Shown piece after piece: positions 1-10,718 of a stretch of 64,000 nt of DNA. Numbering within the stretch: the stretch's first letter is position 1; each line of letters starts with the position of its first letter. Source of the stretch: Narthecium ossifragum. Its lineage: Eukaryota; Streptophyta; Magnoliopsida; Dioscoreales; Nartheciaceae. The stretch spans positions 18,671,271-18,735,270 of the forward strand of contig OY986972.1 in the NCBI GenBank assembly GCA_963920575.1, in the 5' to 3' direction. Below the pieces are notes generated by a model that saw only the letters and a list, made by a program, of their open reading frames with translations, made no database searches and was not told where the DNA came from. A program made the translations under genes and the position numbers.

Positions 1-1131
1 TATTTGAATACGGATTATTTTCAGGTTTAGTAAAACCATACGCCGCGTTTGCTTGCTCCTGAACAAATTCAGGAAACGATGGAGCCAGTTGACAATCGGT
101 AATGTGATGTTCAAGACTAGAGCATAGTGCACATGTTTGAGGTTGATCCTGAAACAATGAAGGTGCAGGTGATGGACTCATTTCCAGTTTATCAAACCTT
201 TTGTTAAGGAGGGCTATTTGGGTAGAAATGGCTTCTAATCCAGAAAGTTCAAAGGTTCCTTTAGTTGTAGGCCGACTTCTAGGGGTTGTGTATTGTTGTT
301 GGGAATCAATGGAAATTTGTTCATAAAGGTTTCAGAGCTCATCATCATCTTTGTCTAACGGAATACCACCACAACAAGTTTCAACCCTAGTTTTACATCT
401 TTCATTAAGGCCTCTATAAAACTTATGAGTTAATTCCCACTTATCAATATCATGATGAGGACATTTTCTTAAAAGGTCTTTAAATCTATCTCAGGTATCA
501 TGAAAAGACTCATCTTCATATTGAACAAAGGTAAGGATTTCAGTCCGAAATTTCTCAGTTTTAATTATGGGGAAGAATTTCCTTAAAAATGCCTCTTGAA
601 GTTAGTCCCAAGTTGTGATTGAGCGTGGAGATAAACATTGAAGCCAGTGTTTAGCTTTATCTTTCAAAGAGAAGGGGAAAAGTTTTAACTTAAAGGCATC
701 ATCATTAAAGTTTTTCATTTTAAGTGTAGCGATTGTATCGATAAAATTGTGAATGTGCTCATATGGGTCCTCATTACTTAAACCATGAAAGTGGGGTAAC
801 ATTTGAATCGTTTGGGGTCTAATCTCATATTGTGAGGCTGTGATTGCAAGAGGATCAATGGAAGGAGTGTAAGTGTAGGCAGTGGGCAAGAAGTGATTTC
901 TCAAAGGAACACGTTGTACCCCCCCTTGTTATTATTATTACCCTCCCTTCCCATATTAGCATTAGGGTTGATGACATGTTCCTCATTTTCAGCCATGGTG
1001 ACTAAGGTCTCGTAAATAGATTGCAAGTTACTCAAAGATTGTTGACCTAAGGCTCTAGCTTTTCGGAGTGTGGTCTCTAGTTCTAGATCCAAAGGTTCCA
1101 GCGGGGTATTTAAGGATCGTCTACCTTGCAT
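1..1131 (-). pseudogene. Decayed gag of an Athila-like gypsy retrotransposon
   Basis: Reading leftwards from an ATG at 1131, the product begins with MQGRRSLNTPLEPL and a short MAENEE segment. It then enters a retrotransposon gag domain (603-904) with the hallmarks GLSNEDPYEHIHNF and LFPFSLKDKAKHWL, and near position 100-140 reaches a CCHC zinc knuckle (CALCSSLEHHITDC). Gag coats and packages element RNA in the cytoplasm. The frame is broken: a frameshift near 901-904, and in-frame stops near 602, 490 and 330. The tRNA-Asp-type primer site and LTR to the right (1562-3117) fit the same element, so this is its 5' half in minus orientation and the rest continues off the left edge. Family assignment is by motif and primer type only. 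Confidence 0.75.
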
Positions 1132-1561
1132 GCAAGATCACACACAAAAAGAGAAAAAGAAAATAGAAAATTCGGAGGAGAGGACAAAACCCGGCAAACA
1201 ACAATTGAAACGAACAGGTTTGAAGCAAAAAGGCTTAGCTGACTACGCAATTCCGATCGGTCGGTTTCCAGTCCGATCGGTCACTCCAGGCCGCAAGATC
1301 CTTCACTCGAAGTCCACTTCAAAGCAGATGGCGCAGTCCGATCGATTGGATTCATGTCCGACCGATCGCTCTAGGTGTCTGCCGAGTTGTGTTTTTCTTC
1401 AAGAAAAATTCGTTTAAAAGCTGCAAAAATTCCAAAAAATTGTCAGAAAATTCCTAAAAAGTGTAAAATAAAGAAAGGGAAAAATAAGAAAGATAAAAAC
1501 CTAACTAAGCAAAGAAAATGAGTTAAGAGAAAATCAATTAGTTAACTGTCAAAATTCTCCT
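1132..1561 (-). other. Untranslated leader of the Athila-like element
   Basis: This is the stretch between the primer site and gag start. No coding potential is seen. It carries several CCGATCGGTC-type near-palindromes between about 1250 and 1375, which resemble the word arrays in the LTRs elsewhere in the window. Confidence 0.5.
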
Positions 1562-1573
1562 GCAACGGCGCCA
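1562..1573 (-). other. Primer binding site, tRNA-Asp type
   Basis: On the minus strand this reads TGGCGCCGTTGC, five bases inside the LTR end. It is the primer-site sequence typical of Athila/Tat-group gypsy elements, complementary to the 3' end of tRNA-Asp. It fixes the element as minus-oriented and 1579-3117 as its 5' LTR. Confidence 0.8.
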
Positions 1574-1578
1574 AAAAT

Positions 1579-3117
1579 TGATCGCTCGCAAACGTCATCG
1601 TTAAAACGTTGCTAACCTCAATCAAATATTAAATTTATATCCTTGTTCAATCACTAATACTACTAAGTAGACTAGTGGTGAAATCCGGAGTTGAACCACA
1701 GGGAATTACCAGGAAAATCAAAATCAATTCTCAAAACTCTTGATCTAAACCAAACACTTCAATGATAGATTGATCTAACGGAAACTATCTAAGAAAGCAA
1801 AAGAAAATATTAAAATTTTAATCAGCTGGAAAAAGATGTCTTAGGAAATACACAATCCACCCTACTTTCACCCTTAATCTTCCATAGTTATCATCTTGAT
1901 CACTTCTCTAAGCATTATGGAGCGTATGGCTACAAGCTCACACGAATCCCTAAAAGAAGGTTTTATGTTTCCTACAGCATAACCTATCTTTGTTTGGTAT
2001 AAATCATCTTCATTCCTACCATTATCTTAAGTTATTCTACTCCTAATGACCTTAGCATGACTTATCTTCACGTAGCATAGATTATCTCAAAGGTAAATCA
2101 CAAACCACATGAAAACTATCTCACGATATCTACAATCAAGTACAACAATCATGTAGGACTAAGAATACGTCAACGGAACTCTGTTCCTTCAACTCTATAA
2201 TCATTAAAATCATATTCATGAGATTATACGTAGAGAAGTTCACAAAAATCCAACTAAGAAAGATCAAAAGTTACACTAGGGTTTCATGGTATTCCTAAGA
2301 ACAAGAAAACTAGCCACTCATCTTTTGGGAAACAGCCATAGGTGTAGAAGATGAAGCCATTGATCCCCGGGGAAAGATCGCCGTCTTCAAAACCCTAACC
2401 TACTCCTCCAAAAGTGCTCCAAAAGATAATTTTCGGCTGGAATAACCCCCTTATGTATCAGCAACCCTAAACCCCGGAATTAGGAGTTATAATTAAACTT
2501 AAACTCTAATTTTCCTCAATTCTGTACTGATGATGTCATCCGAGCGATCGATCGAACTCAAATCCGATCCATCGCTCTGCTCAATCATCTGGCACATCAT
2601 CAGTTTCCTTATTCTTCAATTTCTACTCGGAATTCTGATTTGTAGTCAATTCTGAAGCTAATCTGTACGGAATCTGGGAAAGTCTTCAACAGAAAAGTTC
2701 TAGATCTGGAAGTTTTCTATCATGTCCAAAATATTTCATAATATTCTAATTTATATAGAATATTTGGAGAATATTCTTTTCAGCATCGATGGCCAGTTTG
2801 TAAATCTTCATCTATTCTTCAAACTGTCATCATACCATCAGGAATCTCGTAATGTGTCCAACAGCAACATTGTAGATCTCTGAGTCTTCTACAATTTCCC
2901 AAAGTTTCAGAATATTTGAAGTTTCAGAGAATATCTGACGAATATTTTCCCAATGGTTGACGAAGCTATATTTTTCTTCATTTTAGCCGAATTTCTTGTA
3001 TCTCTTCTCGAACCCTGATTAAACCTGAAATCAACTAATAAATCGTTAAATACACCTACTCTAGGCCTAACAAAGGTAATTTAAGGGGTTTAATTATATA
3101 TAATCTGTGACTTATCA
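1579..3117 (-). repeat. 5' LTR of the Athila-like element (LTR1)
   Basis: On the minus strand the repeat runs from TGATAAGTCACAG (at 3117) to GAGCGATCA (at 1579), giving TG...CA ends, and abuts the primer site. The opening part (U3) is clearly related to 10719-12153 (plus) and 48338-50065 (minus); all three share the AATTAAACCCCTTAAATTAC-like block and a stretch rich in AGAATATT motifs. A GATCGATCG word lies near 2545-2555. The second LTR is outside the window. Confidence 0.85.
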
Positions 3118-3392
3118 GTGCGTAGATCATGCACATGACATGAGGTAGAGGAAAATATAATAGTGTAACCCATGTCAGAAATACGGCTAACAGAGACAAG
3201 ATTCATATACAACATAGGTACATGAAGAACATGGGGGAGGGTAATAGGACCAGTAGAAAGAGAGCCAAACTGCAAAACATCTAAACGATGACCATCAATA
3301 GTGTGAATAGCTGGAAAATGTGAAGCAGAAATGAATGAAGATAAAATAGATGAATCATATATCATGTGAGATGAAGCATCAGAGTTAAGAAC
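3118..3392 (-). pseudogene. Copia pol fragment (protease and GAG-pre-integrase start)
   Basis: The minus-strand reading contains VLNSDASSHM, a decayed form of the copia aspartic protease motif (D-S-G-A-S-S-H), followed by LPHVLHVPMLYMNLVSVSR and DLRTDKSQ, typical of the segment before the copia integrase. The protease is broken: the Asp-Ser-Gly core reads NSD. The fragment is bounded by the Athila-like 5' LTR on the left and by a solo LTR on the right, whose target duplication AGAAC lies within the protease codons. This is therefore an older copia copy that took two later insertions. Confidence 0.7.
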
Positions 3393-4919
3393 TGATAAGA
3401 CTTGAAAAGTGCACAAAACACCCTTGCAATTTGGCTTTGTTGGGCCCGGAGCAATGCTGTACTGATTACTTTTATCCTATTTCAGGTATAACAGACCCTA
3501 CGATGAGTTAAATCGACTTTGGAGCTAAAAGGAGCGCAATTTGGCAATTCTGGCAAGTTGGATCGATCCAACTCCAAGGGAGCGATCGATCCAACGCGCC
3601 CAGCACGTGGACAAAGAGCAAGCAGAAGGATCGATCGAACTCGACTAGACGGATCGATCCACCACGGGATGCAGTGTAACAACATGAGCACGATCGATCG
3701 GACTCGATAGGAACGATCGATCGGACTCGATAGGAACGATCGATCCGGCTCGGGCGTTACCAGCAATTGAAGGAGTCAGATCGATCCTACGCCAGAGACC
3801 GATCGATCCGACTCGGCCAGAGTCAAAAATCAACGGCTCAGATCTAATCCGTGGGAAGATGTTTCATGGGCTATAAGTAGTCATTATTTAGGGATTTGAA
3901 GGGGCTTTTTCCATACGTTTTTGGAGATAATTTTTCTATCTTTTTCTACACTTTTCTTCGACGATTCTTTGGAGCAGATCCATGGCGGGAGGAGTTCATC
4001 AACGTCCATCGATGGATCAGCCCATGAAGATGAGTAACTAAAACCCTAACCATGGGATTCTTATGATGTAACTTGGGTTTTTACTAGGGATTTCTTAGAT
4101 CTAGGATTTGTATACACGATTATTTGGCTTTGATGGATTGATTCTATTTTCGTATATCTCGGTGTTGATTTCTTGCTGGATGTATGAATTGTTCTGGTTT
4201 GCATTTGATTCTAGAGCTTGTATATGCTAGGGCTTGGATTGGATTCATCCAAATAAGAGGATCATACTAGTCCCATGATATCTCGGATGAAATTTTCTTC
4301 GTGATTAGGGATTGTATAGTGCTAGTCCCACTATAATAGTGCTAGTGCCACTACGTTCCATCCCTAATCCTTCATGCATCTTACCTTTGTAGTTTCGGCC
4401 ATCGAGATGCGAAGTCATCTCGATCTTACACCTAAATCCATATTCGTGTTATTACTTGCGATGAATTCATCCTGATAAGAGGGTTCATTAGCAGTGAACG
4501 TAACTAATCATTCGGTCACTGACAGTTAGATATTTATTCGTGCCAACAAGGAATCCTAAACAGAACTTATTGAGTGATAAGGAGAACTAGCCATTCACTT
4601 ATCAATTATTAGGAAGCCATTCATCGTGTTTACTTGCCCTGATCTTAGGAAGACTTGGTAGATCCTTAGTTACTGATTAAGAATCCTGTGGTCTTTTCTC
4701 TCATATTCATAAATCCTTTAATATAAGTTTAGTTTAATTTCAATCCGTAACCTTTGCCCAACTCTTTACTAGGAAATTTACTAAGCATTCGATCTCAATC
4801 ACCCAAATCCCTGTAGACTCGACTCGAACTCTCCACTTCTTAGTAGTTAAAGTAGAGCACCAGAAATTATTGTAATTTTGGTAAGACTTGTTAAACCGCG
4901 ACACTTTTCAAGTCATATC
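3393..4919 (+). mobile_element. Solo LTR, Athila-like, with TSD AGAAC (LTR4)
   Basis: It starts TGATAAGACTTGAAAAGTG and ends CACTTTTCAAGTCATATCA, so the two ends form a near-perfect 19-bp inverted repeat. AGAAC is duplicated exactly on both sides (3388-3392 and 4920-4924). No internal region or second LTR is present. The right half (about 3960-4900) closely matches the minus-strand repeat at 48338-50065, including the segment around 4480-4620. The left half differs and holds nine GATCGATC words between about 3560 and 3830. Confidence 0.88.
3555..3832. repeat. Array of GATCGATC palindromic words in a solo LTR
   Basis: GATCGATC occurs nine times in about 280 bp, usually followed by CAACTC, GGACTCG or CGGCTCG. 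The spacing is irregular (about 20-45 bp), so this is not a simple tandem repeat. Confidence 0.8.
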
Positions 4920-5116
4920 AAGAACTCAGATGCGATCGAGTGTACCGGGAGTAGCAGCCATAGCAGCAGAGTCAGCACCGGTAGAGGTGGTAGGAGAGGG
5001 CGACCACTGAAGAAGCCTGGCTATCTTGTTATACTTGGAGGTACAGAGGTCATGTCATGGATATCGCGGGCTCGGCGCCTGTGGCGTGGGACTTATGCTG
5101 CACCCTAGGTCCTACT
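4920..5116. other. Unassigned transposon-derived sequence
   Basis: This is the flank of the solo LTR. The first bases rejoin the interrupted copia protease codons on the minus strand. No further domain is recognisable. Confidence 0.3.
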
Positions 5117-5788
5117 CCCTCTCTGTGGTTTAAGGCTGATGCCGGCGGCGGTGTAGCGGCGATGTACTTGCCTTGGGTCCGTGCTCATCGGGTTCGCCAC
5201 ATTGTTTCACCATTAGGGTTGTCGCCCTAGGGAGGAGGAACGGAGGTTGGTATGAGTGAGATACCAGCATTGGGTCCATGTTCTAGAGTAGGCGGTGAAC
5301 GTAGAGAGACTTTCTAAGACTGCGACGGGCCGCAGATAACTTTGTTGTTGCATTCTCTTTGTGTGTGGCGTTGAGTAGAACCTTACTGGGCATTATTGCT
5401 CACCCTAAGTGGGTTGTATCGGTGATGCAGGTATTGATGCAGTTCCTTTTTCAGGTGGTCTTTTAGGAGGTGGCATGACATTCTCAGAAAGATCGAGGAC
5501 TTTGGAGTTTCGAGGAGTTTGTTCCACAATTTTAATTATAGTTCTAAATCATGATGTATTAATTGTTCTTTTCGAGAATTTTTTTTATAAAGTTTCATTT
5601 GTTGTATTTGAAAAGGTTTGTATCATTCATTAATGTAATTTTGAGGAATGTACATTTAATTACCTTTATATCCTTGTCTTTAAATTGTTCAAATTAGCGG
5701 TGGTTATGGATATGTAAATCTTGCGCCACATGTTGATTCGTGTTAGGTTGGCTCATGTCTCGATCTGGATGGGTTTTCTGTGTCAGTC
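5117..5788 (+). repeat. 3' part of a gypsy LTR with adjoining primer-site remnant
   Basis: Around 5380-5440 lies a block (CCTTACTGGGC...TTGCTCACCC...GATGCAGG) also found, inverted, at about 8270-8345, 29050-29145 and 43335-43420, where it sits inside chromoviral gypsy LTRs. The end near 5770-5788 (GGATGGGTTTTC then TGTGTCAGTCA) matches the LTR end at 7924. It is followed by TTTTATATCAAAGCAG, a decayed tRNA-Met primer site. The LTR start is missing or unrecognisable. Confidence 0.5.
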
Positions 5789-6730
5789 ATGATAGTTTTA
5801 TATCAAAGCAGCTTGTAAGCCTCAGGGTTACGATTAGGCTTGCGGTAGAGGTTTTGAGTGCGGTGTAGGATAGTTCTAATTGTAGAACATCCTTACATGT
5901 TGTTTGTGACTGTGTGATGTGCTTAGTTAGATGTTTGTTGTTGTGCCTTGTTGGTTTTCAGTTGTAGCATGATGTCTCAAGGGGAGATGTGCATGTACAC
6001 CGGTGTCATCTGTTCCCTCTCCTGACAGTGAATCACCCCTCGTACTGAAGATGAGTGAGTGGAATCAGGACGTGTGTCGCCTTTGTACTCTTGGAATCCT
6101 TATGGTGGAGATCCTTTGACAGTAGAGGACTAGTTGAAGGAGATGTTTTGGATCCTGATGCCTTAGACATCAAAGAGTATCGCTCGCTTGAAAAGCTGTT
6201 GGTTTTCTTGCTTTTTAGTGAAATAATGTGTAGTGGCGCTTGTCAGGTCCAATAGGGACACTTTGGTTGTGTTTTGAGAGCAGTTTTATGCACTGTTCTC
6301 TGGCATCTACCCTCTATGGGGACTGAGGGTAGTGTAGTTTCGAGTACCTTCCTCTGGTTCTAGGTACTCACACCGCGTGATAGTACGTGAGTTGGTTGGA
6401 TAATCTGACTTAGTGTGCTAGCGCGGCAGCAGGGGACTCCTTGGTTGTGCTCGAGCTACTGAGCCAGGTGACTGTGAGGGTTGACACCGGATAGTTGGTC
6501 AGTGGTCATGGTGAGTTTCGGGGTTGTCATTCATGCTTCTGGAGAACGGTAGTGTAGCCTTTGGTAGAGGCAGAGGTTTGGCATCAAAGACAGTCGTATG
6601 TGTAGTAGCGTCGTGCCGGTCATTTGAGAGGTAGTTTGGACCGCCATACTGAGAGGGACCCCACGGGGTGCTCAGGTGCTTGCCGTGTGAGACACGGGGT
6701 ACCTGGGTGTTAGTGTTCGTCTGGAGAGCA
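5789..6730 (+). other. Retrotransposon leader remnant, no gene seen
   Basis: This stretch follows the putative primer site. A possible gag start (ATGTCTCAAGGGG near 5970) opens only a very short frame. I see no conserved domain here. Confidence 0.3.
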
Positions 6731-6844
6731 TGTGGCCAAACCAGGTAACCAGACAAGCAACCTCACGTAGATGATAAGTATATTAAAAACCCTTATAAGA
6801 CACAATGCATTTTAAAGCCGAAAAAGCAGTGATCCGCTAGAAAA

Positions 6845-6893
6845 CTCCAAGGTTAAGCGTGCTTGCCTTGGAACGGTTCCGAGATGGGTGACC
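6845..6893 (+). promoter_or_regulatory. 5S rRNA-like RNA polymerase III promoter (first LTR)
   Basis: CTCCAAGGTTAAGCGTGC resembles the A-box/intermediate-element portion of plant 5S genes, and GATGGGTGACC (6883-6893) is the 5S C-box. The spacing is close to that of 5S rRNA. The rest of the 5S molecule is not conserved, so this is not a ribosomal gene. Confidence 0.75.
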
Positions 6894-7174
6894 CACTGGA
6901 ATGTTTTTTCATATTTCTGCGGTGAGCTAAAAGCGGACAATATTGTGTCGGATGGGGCCCTCGGGTGGATCCTGGTCGGAGCTCGCAGGCTCTGGGCGGC
7001 CCTGGATGACGGGGGCTGTTACAGATGATATCAGACCAGGTTGTAGGTCTATTAGAGGGCATAAGACGAACCAGGTAACCGGGTAAGCAACCCCACGTAG
7101 ATGATAAGTATATTAATGACCCTTATAAGACACAACGCGTTTTAGAGCCATGATGGCAGTGATCTGTCAGAAAA

Positions 7175-7223
7175 CTCCAAGGTTAAGCGTGCTTGCCTTG
7201 GAGCGGTCCCAGGATGGGTGACC
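7175..7223 (+). promoter_or_regulatory. 5S rRNA-like RNA polymerase III promoter (second LTR)
   Basis: This is a second copy of the same boxes: CTCCAAGGTTAAGCGTGC, then AGGATGGGTGACC (C-box 7213-7223), followed by AGGAAG as in 5S genes. It is slightly closer to true 5S rRNA than the first copy. Confidence 0.75.
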
Positions 7224-7320
7224 CACTAGGAAGCTTTCCCAGATTTCTACGGTGAGCCAAAAGCCGACAATATTGTGTCGAGTGGGGCCCTCGGGTGGAT
7301 CCTGGACGGAGCCCGCTAGA

Positions 7321-7923
7321 AGCAGTGGGTTGAGCTATCTGGGGCAGATCTGGAGTTTAGATTTAAGTTAGAGGATTGCTGGAGACGAGACGGTGACCCG
7401 TCTAGCCATGGTTCGCGCACTTCTGAGAAGAGCAACTTCAGCAGCAGTCAGTTTCGGAGCCAACATCTTCGACTTTCAGCTTTCAGTTTTAGCCTTAAGC
7501 TTTCGGAGCTTCTCTCGGCTTGTGGCTCTAGGTTTACCCCATGTGACTCGTCCCCGTACCGCTATGTTCGCATGGGATTGGATTTGGGCATGGTTTTGGA
7601 AGCAACCACCGATTGGGACAAGAGCTTGGGTTGGTGGCTCTTGTCCGTTCGCTTGCTAGAGGTTGAGGATCTCTAGGTGCTCGTTGCCCATGTGTGGGAC
7701 ACGTTGGGGTTTGATGGCGTTCTCGGTTTACGTTGGTTGTTTGTGTATTGAGTTGTGTTTGCTTAGGCCGTGGGAAGGTGTTGTGAGTACACAGACAACG
7801 TATGTTTTGCTCTCATTGAAAGCTGAGGGTTGGCAAGCCTTCTATTTATTGAGAGCTGGGGCTTGTTCACCAGCTTATGGTGAACTCCTTCCCTTCGTCT
7901 TTGAGGGTGCTCGGGAGAGCAGG
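7321..7923. other. No recognisable gene
   Basis: Open frames here (88 and 114 codons, plus strand) show no domain, no sensible composition and no splice support. The stretch is probably retrotransposon leader sequence. Confidence 0.3.
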
Positions 7924-8345
7924 TGTCACACCCTGATCGAGAAAACCCATCCGATCCGGCGCGTGAGGGACCTAAACCTACTCAATTCATCTTTGACGTA
8001 TTTATAATAAAATAACACGTCTTATTTAAACAATTGATTTGGGGTCCAACTGAAATTTCTAATAATTTACTGAAGATCACTAACTCTCAATTTATACGTC
8101 AAATATAAACAAGTTTCTGATACAAATTTAATCTTCAAATGACATAAATATCTCCAAAAATCCTTACGGAAGGAAATTATATATTTATTTAATCTAATAG
8201 GATAAACTGAACCCCAAGTCCTCAAACACCTCCAAAGGTCAACACGCTTCCAAGAGTCTATCCAGCTGGTACTAAGGAAGAAGAGCTGGCGCCCGCATCT
8301 GCAAAACGCAACCCGGATAGGAGTGAGCGATTAGCTCAGTAGGGT
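7924..8345 (-). repeat. 3' part of a chromoviral gypsy LTR
   Basis: The left end TGTCACACCCTGATCG is the minus-strand LTR terminus, comparable with TGTCGCGCCCCGACC at 42992 and TGTCGTGCCCCGCC at 28725. The shared block (CTGCAAAACGCAACCCGGAT...GAGTGAGC...CTCAG) lies at 8297-8345. The other end of the LTR is absent, so the copy is truncated. Confidence 0.55.
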
Positions 8346-8360
8346 TCTACTTTACTTCAC

Positions 8361-9375
8361 ACTCAAGGAAACCACCACCATCACCACCACACTCTATCTC
8401 CCTCATCTCTCTACTCCTCTTCAAACCTCCTCTCCTCCTTCCTCCTCAGGACCCTGCAGCCACCACATGTCATCCGCAGTCTCCATCGACCTCTTCACCA
8501 TTAGTCCCAGTGAAGCTCCCAAGGTCGTCATCATCTCATCGTCTCCTCCTTCCCAGGCGAAGCCACGGCCACCCGCGACTCCTCCTCTCTGTCTTGCTGT
8601 CACCTTGAGCTCGGCCGTCGCCCGAGCCCCTCCCCCTCTCTTGGGACCACCTCCCACGACGTCTTTGCATTCCCCGTCGATTCCTCGACGTCGCCCGGCC
8701 TCCCTCCTCGTCTCGATCTCCCCCAAGCTCCAAGCCTCAGCGGAACCCAGCGCCGTCACCACTCGGCATCATTGTCTCCGACCACCCCGCTGCCAACTGC
8801 CTTTAGATCAGACGCCCCCTCACCTCCACGCACCCTATCTGACAATCCATCGCAATCCTCGACGTGTGGCTCGTCTCCTCCATCGGATCCAAATGCAGAG
8901 GGCCAGTGGAGATCGCAACTCGAGAGGAGAGTCGCGTGGACTAGAGGAGCGGAGATCCGAGCGGCGACGACCAGAGGAGGGGAGATCCGAGCGACAGGGG
9001 CCAAAGGAGGGGAGATCCGAGCGGCGCCAGAGGATGGGAGATCCGAGCAGCGGCAACCAGAGGAGGGGAGATCCGAGCAGCGGTGGGAGGGCAGATCCGA
9101 GCGCCGACGATCCGGCGTTGGGAGGAGAGGGTCGGCTAGCTCGGGGAGGAGAGGGGAAGGAGTAGAGGGGAAAGGAAGGTCACGTGATGCATCACCTGAT
9201 GCTGCACTATGAGATGCAGCCAATTTGGTTGCATCTCCTGATGCAGCATGAAGTCACTTTTTTGCATCAACTGATGCTTGCATCTGGTCAACCAAACATG
9301 GGTTTGGACCATGATGATGCATCAACTGATGCATGCATCTGTTGATGCAGGCAAGCAAACGCCCCCTTAAATAGT
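8361..9375. repeat. GC-rich low-complexity segment with minisatellite and TGATGCA palindromes
   Basis: The GC-rich part (8400-9170) contains long open frames on both strands that are only compositional. Between about 8937 and 9110 a unit of roughly 30 bp containing GGGGAGATCCGAGC recurs about six times. From 9181 to 9366 come inverted words such as GCATCAACTGATGCA, and the segment ends GCAAGCAAACGCCCCC. That edge resembles the terminus of the DNA transposon at 33418-34442, so this may be a related element whose left end is lost. Confidence 0.5.
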
Positions 9376-10482
9376 TGTTGAGATATTGCGGTTTTTGCTA
9401 TCTCTTTTGTTGATGTACATTGTAATTGACACTCTTGTATAAATACAATCATTGATCACTGATCTAACTTAAGCAATGACTTATCAAATCCTTTCATGTT
9501 ATCAGAGATTGTATTGGATTAACCTCCTTAATCCATCGTTGTTTCGCACTATCTCACAGAGCAAGGACAATCTTGTTAAGATCTAACGCTTCACAGGTCA
9601 TTGGTTGGTGCCTTGCATTATTTACCTATTACTCGACCCGACATTGTGCATGCCGTCAATTCTGTAAGTCAATTTAGGCACTCCCCTACATATCTTCATT
9701 TTCAGGCCATAGAGTGCATTTTGCATTATGTCAAAGGGACTTCTGCCGTTGGTTTATTCTTTTCCACGAGTACTGCCCTTAACTTGATAGCTTTTTTCGA
9801 TGCGGATTGGGCGGGTTGCCTGGACACCCGTCGTTCTACTTCTGGTTACACAATTTATCTCGGTGATAATTTGGTTTCATGGAGTGCAAAGAAACAGCCG
9901 ACGGTATCTCGCTCTAGTTCCGAGTCCGAGTATCGTGCTTTGGCGCTTGCAGCATCTTTAGTAAAGTTGTTAATGAACTTGCTTAAAGAGTTTCGTGTCT
10001 CTCTACCTGGTGCTCCTACACTGCTTTGTGACAATAGCAGTGCCACTTTTATGAGCAAAAATCCAATCTTATAGAAGAGGTCAAAACACATCGATCTCGA
10101 CTATCATTTTGTTCGAGAACTGGTCAATGCAGGCATACTCCATATTATTCATGTTCCTTTAAACTTACAAGTTGGTGACATTTTTACCAAGAGTTTATCC
10201 CGATTCTTGTTTAGTTCCTTTCGTAGCAAGTTTCACGTTCAACCATTCATGCTTGGCTTGAGGGGGGGTGTTGAGGATAAGCTTCACATGACTTAGCAAT
10301 CTCAACTGAATAATATGGAGTATGCCCGCAGTGACCAGTTCTCGAACATGAATAATATCGAGTATGTGATATTGCAGTTTTTGCTATCTCTTTTGTTGAT
10401 GTACTTTGTAATTCAAACTCTTCTATAAATACAATCATTGATCACTGCTCCAACTTAAGTACTGACTTATCAAATCCTTTCA
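9376..10482 (+). mobile_element. Internally deleted copia retrotransposon
   Basis: 5' LTR 9376-9496 (TGTTGAG...CTTTCA), primer site TGTTATCAGAGA at 9497-9508, a short leader, then a jump straight into the reverse transcriptase/RNase H end. A G-rich polypurine tract sits at 10261-10268 and the 3' LTR is 10269-10482. The LTRs are alike except that the 3' copy is about 93 bp longer; part of that extra DNA is an inverted copy of the internal region. No clear target duplication is seen. Gag, protease and integrase are gone. Confidence 0.8.
9580..10255 (+). pseudogene. Copia RNase H remnant
   Basis: The frame at 9601-10074 reads YLPITRPDIVHAVNSVSQF, HFQAIECILHYVKGT, FFDADWAGCLDTRRSTSGY, SRSSSESEYRALA and LCDNSSATFMSKNPI, the conserved end of copia polyproteins (reverse transcriptase thumb and RNase H). 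A stop at 10072-10074 interrupts it. After a frame change it continues with KHIDLDYHFVRELV and VGDIFTKSLS to about 10255. RNase H removes the RNA strand during reverse transcription. Catalytic Asp and Glu positions are visible, but the upstream domains are missing. Confidence 0.8.
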
Positions 10483-10718
10483 ACTTCTATCTCAAGGCGA
10501 ACCATTGGTTTAAAAGTTTTTAATTTTTTTAAGACAATTGGTGAAAACACCAGTTTAGTGAAAGTTTATGGTAAAAACACCATTTATAAGCTTTTTAAGA
10601 CCATAACCCCATTTGATATGTTTATCTGACTTGTGTATAAAAAAGAGACCAAAATGCCCTTGTCATTAGTTGTAATTCTAAGCAGGGAGCAACGGCGGTG
10701 GGAGGTGAGCCGCCGTCC

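Larger units (their letters stand above)
6731..7320 (+). mobile_element. Cassandra-type TRIM retrotransposon with 5S-like LTRs
   Basis: There are two direct repeats of about 290 bp (about 6731-7023 and 7061-7320), each carrying a 5S rRNA-like block. The first repeat ends CTGTTACA and is followed by GATGATATCAGACCAGG, a close match to the tRNA-Met primer site (TGGTATCAGAGC type). The internal region is only about 40 bp. LTRs bearing a 5S gene-like promoter with a tiny non-coding interior are the definition of Cassandra elements. The right LTR has lost its last part near 7320. No protein is encoded, so any movement would need enzymes in trans. Confidence 0.75.

Noticed and set aside
6845..7223. 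Two 5S rRNA genes
   Set aside because: Only the promoter-like core boxes match. The first about 35 bases and the 3' part of 5S rRNA are absent, and the boxes lie within paired LTR-like repeats next to a primer site, so a Cassandra element fits better.
8467..9165. A 232-codon protein gene on the plus strand
   Set aside because: Several frames on both strands are open at once because of GC-rich low complexity and a 30-bp repeat. No domain, start context or splice signal supports it.
9376..10482. 5-bp target duplication for the deleted copia element
   Set aside because: Flanks ATAGT and ACTTC do not match, so no duplication is claimed.
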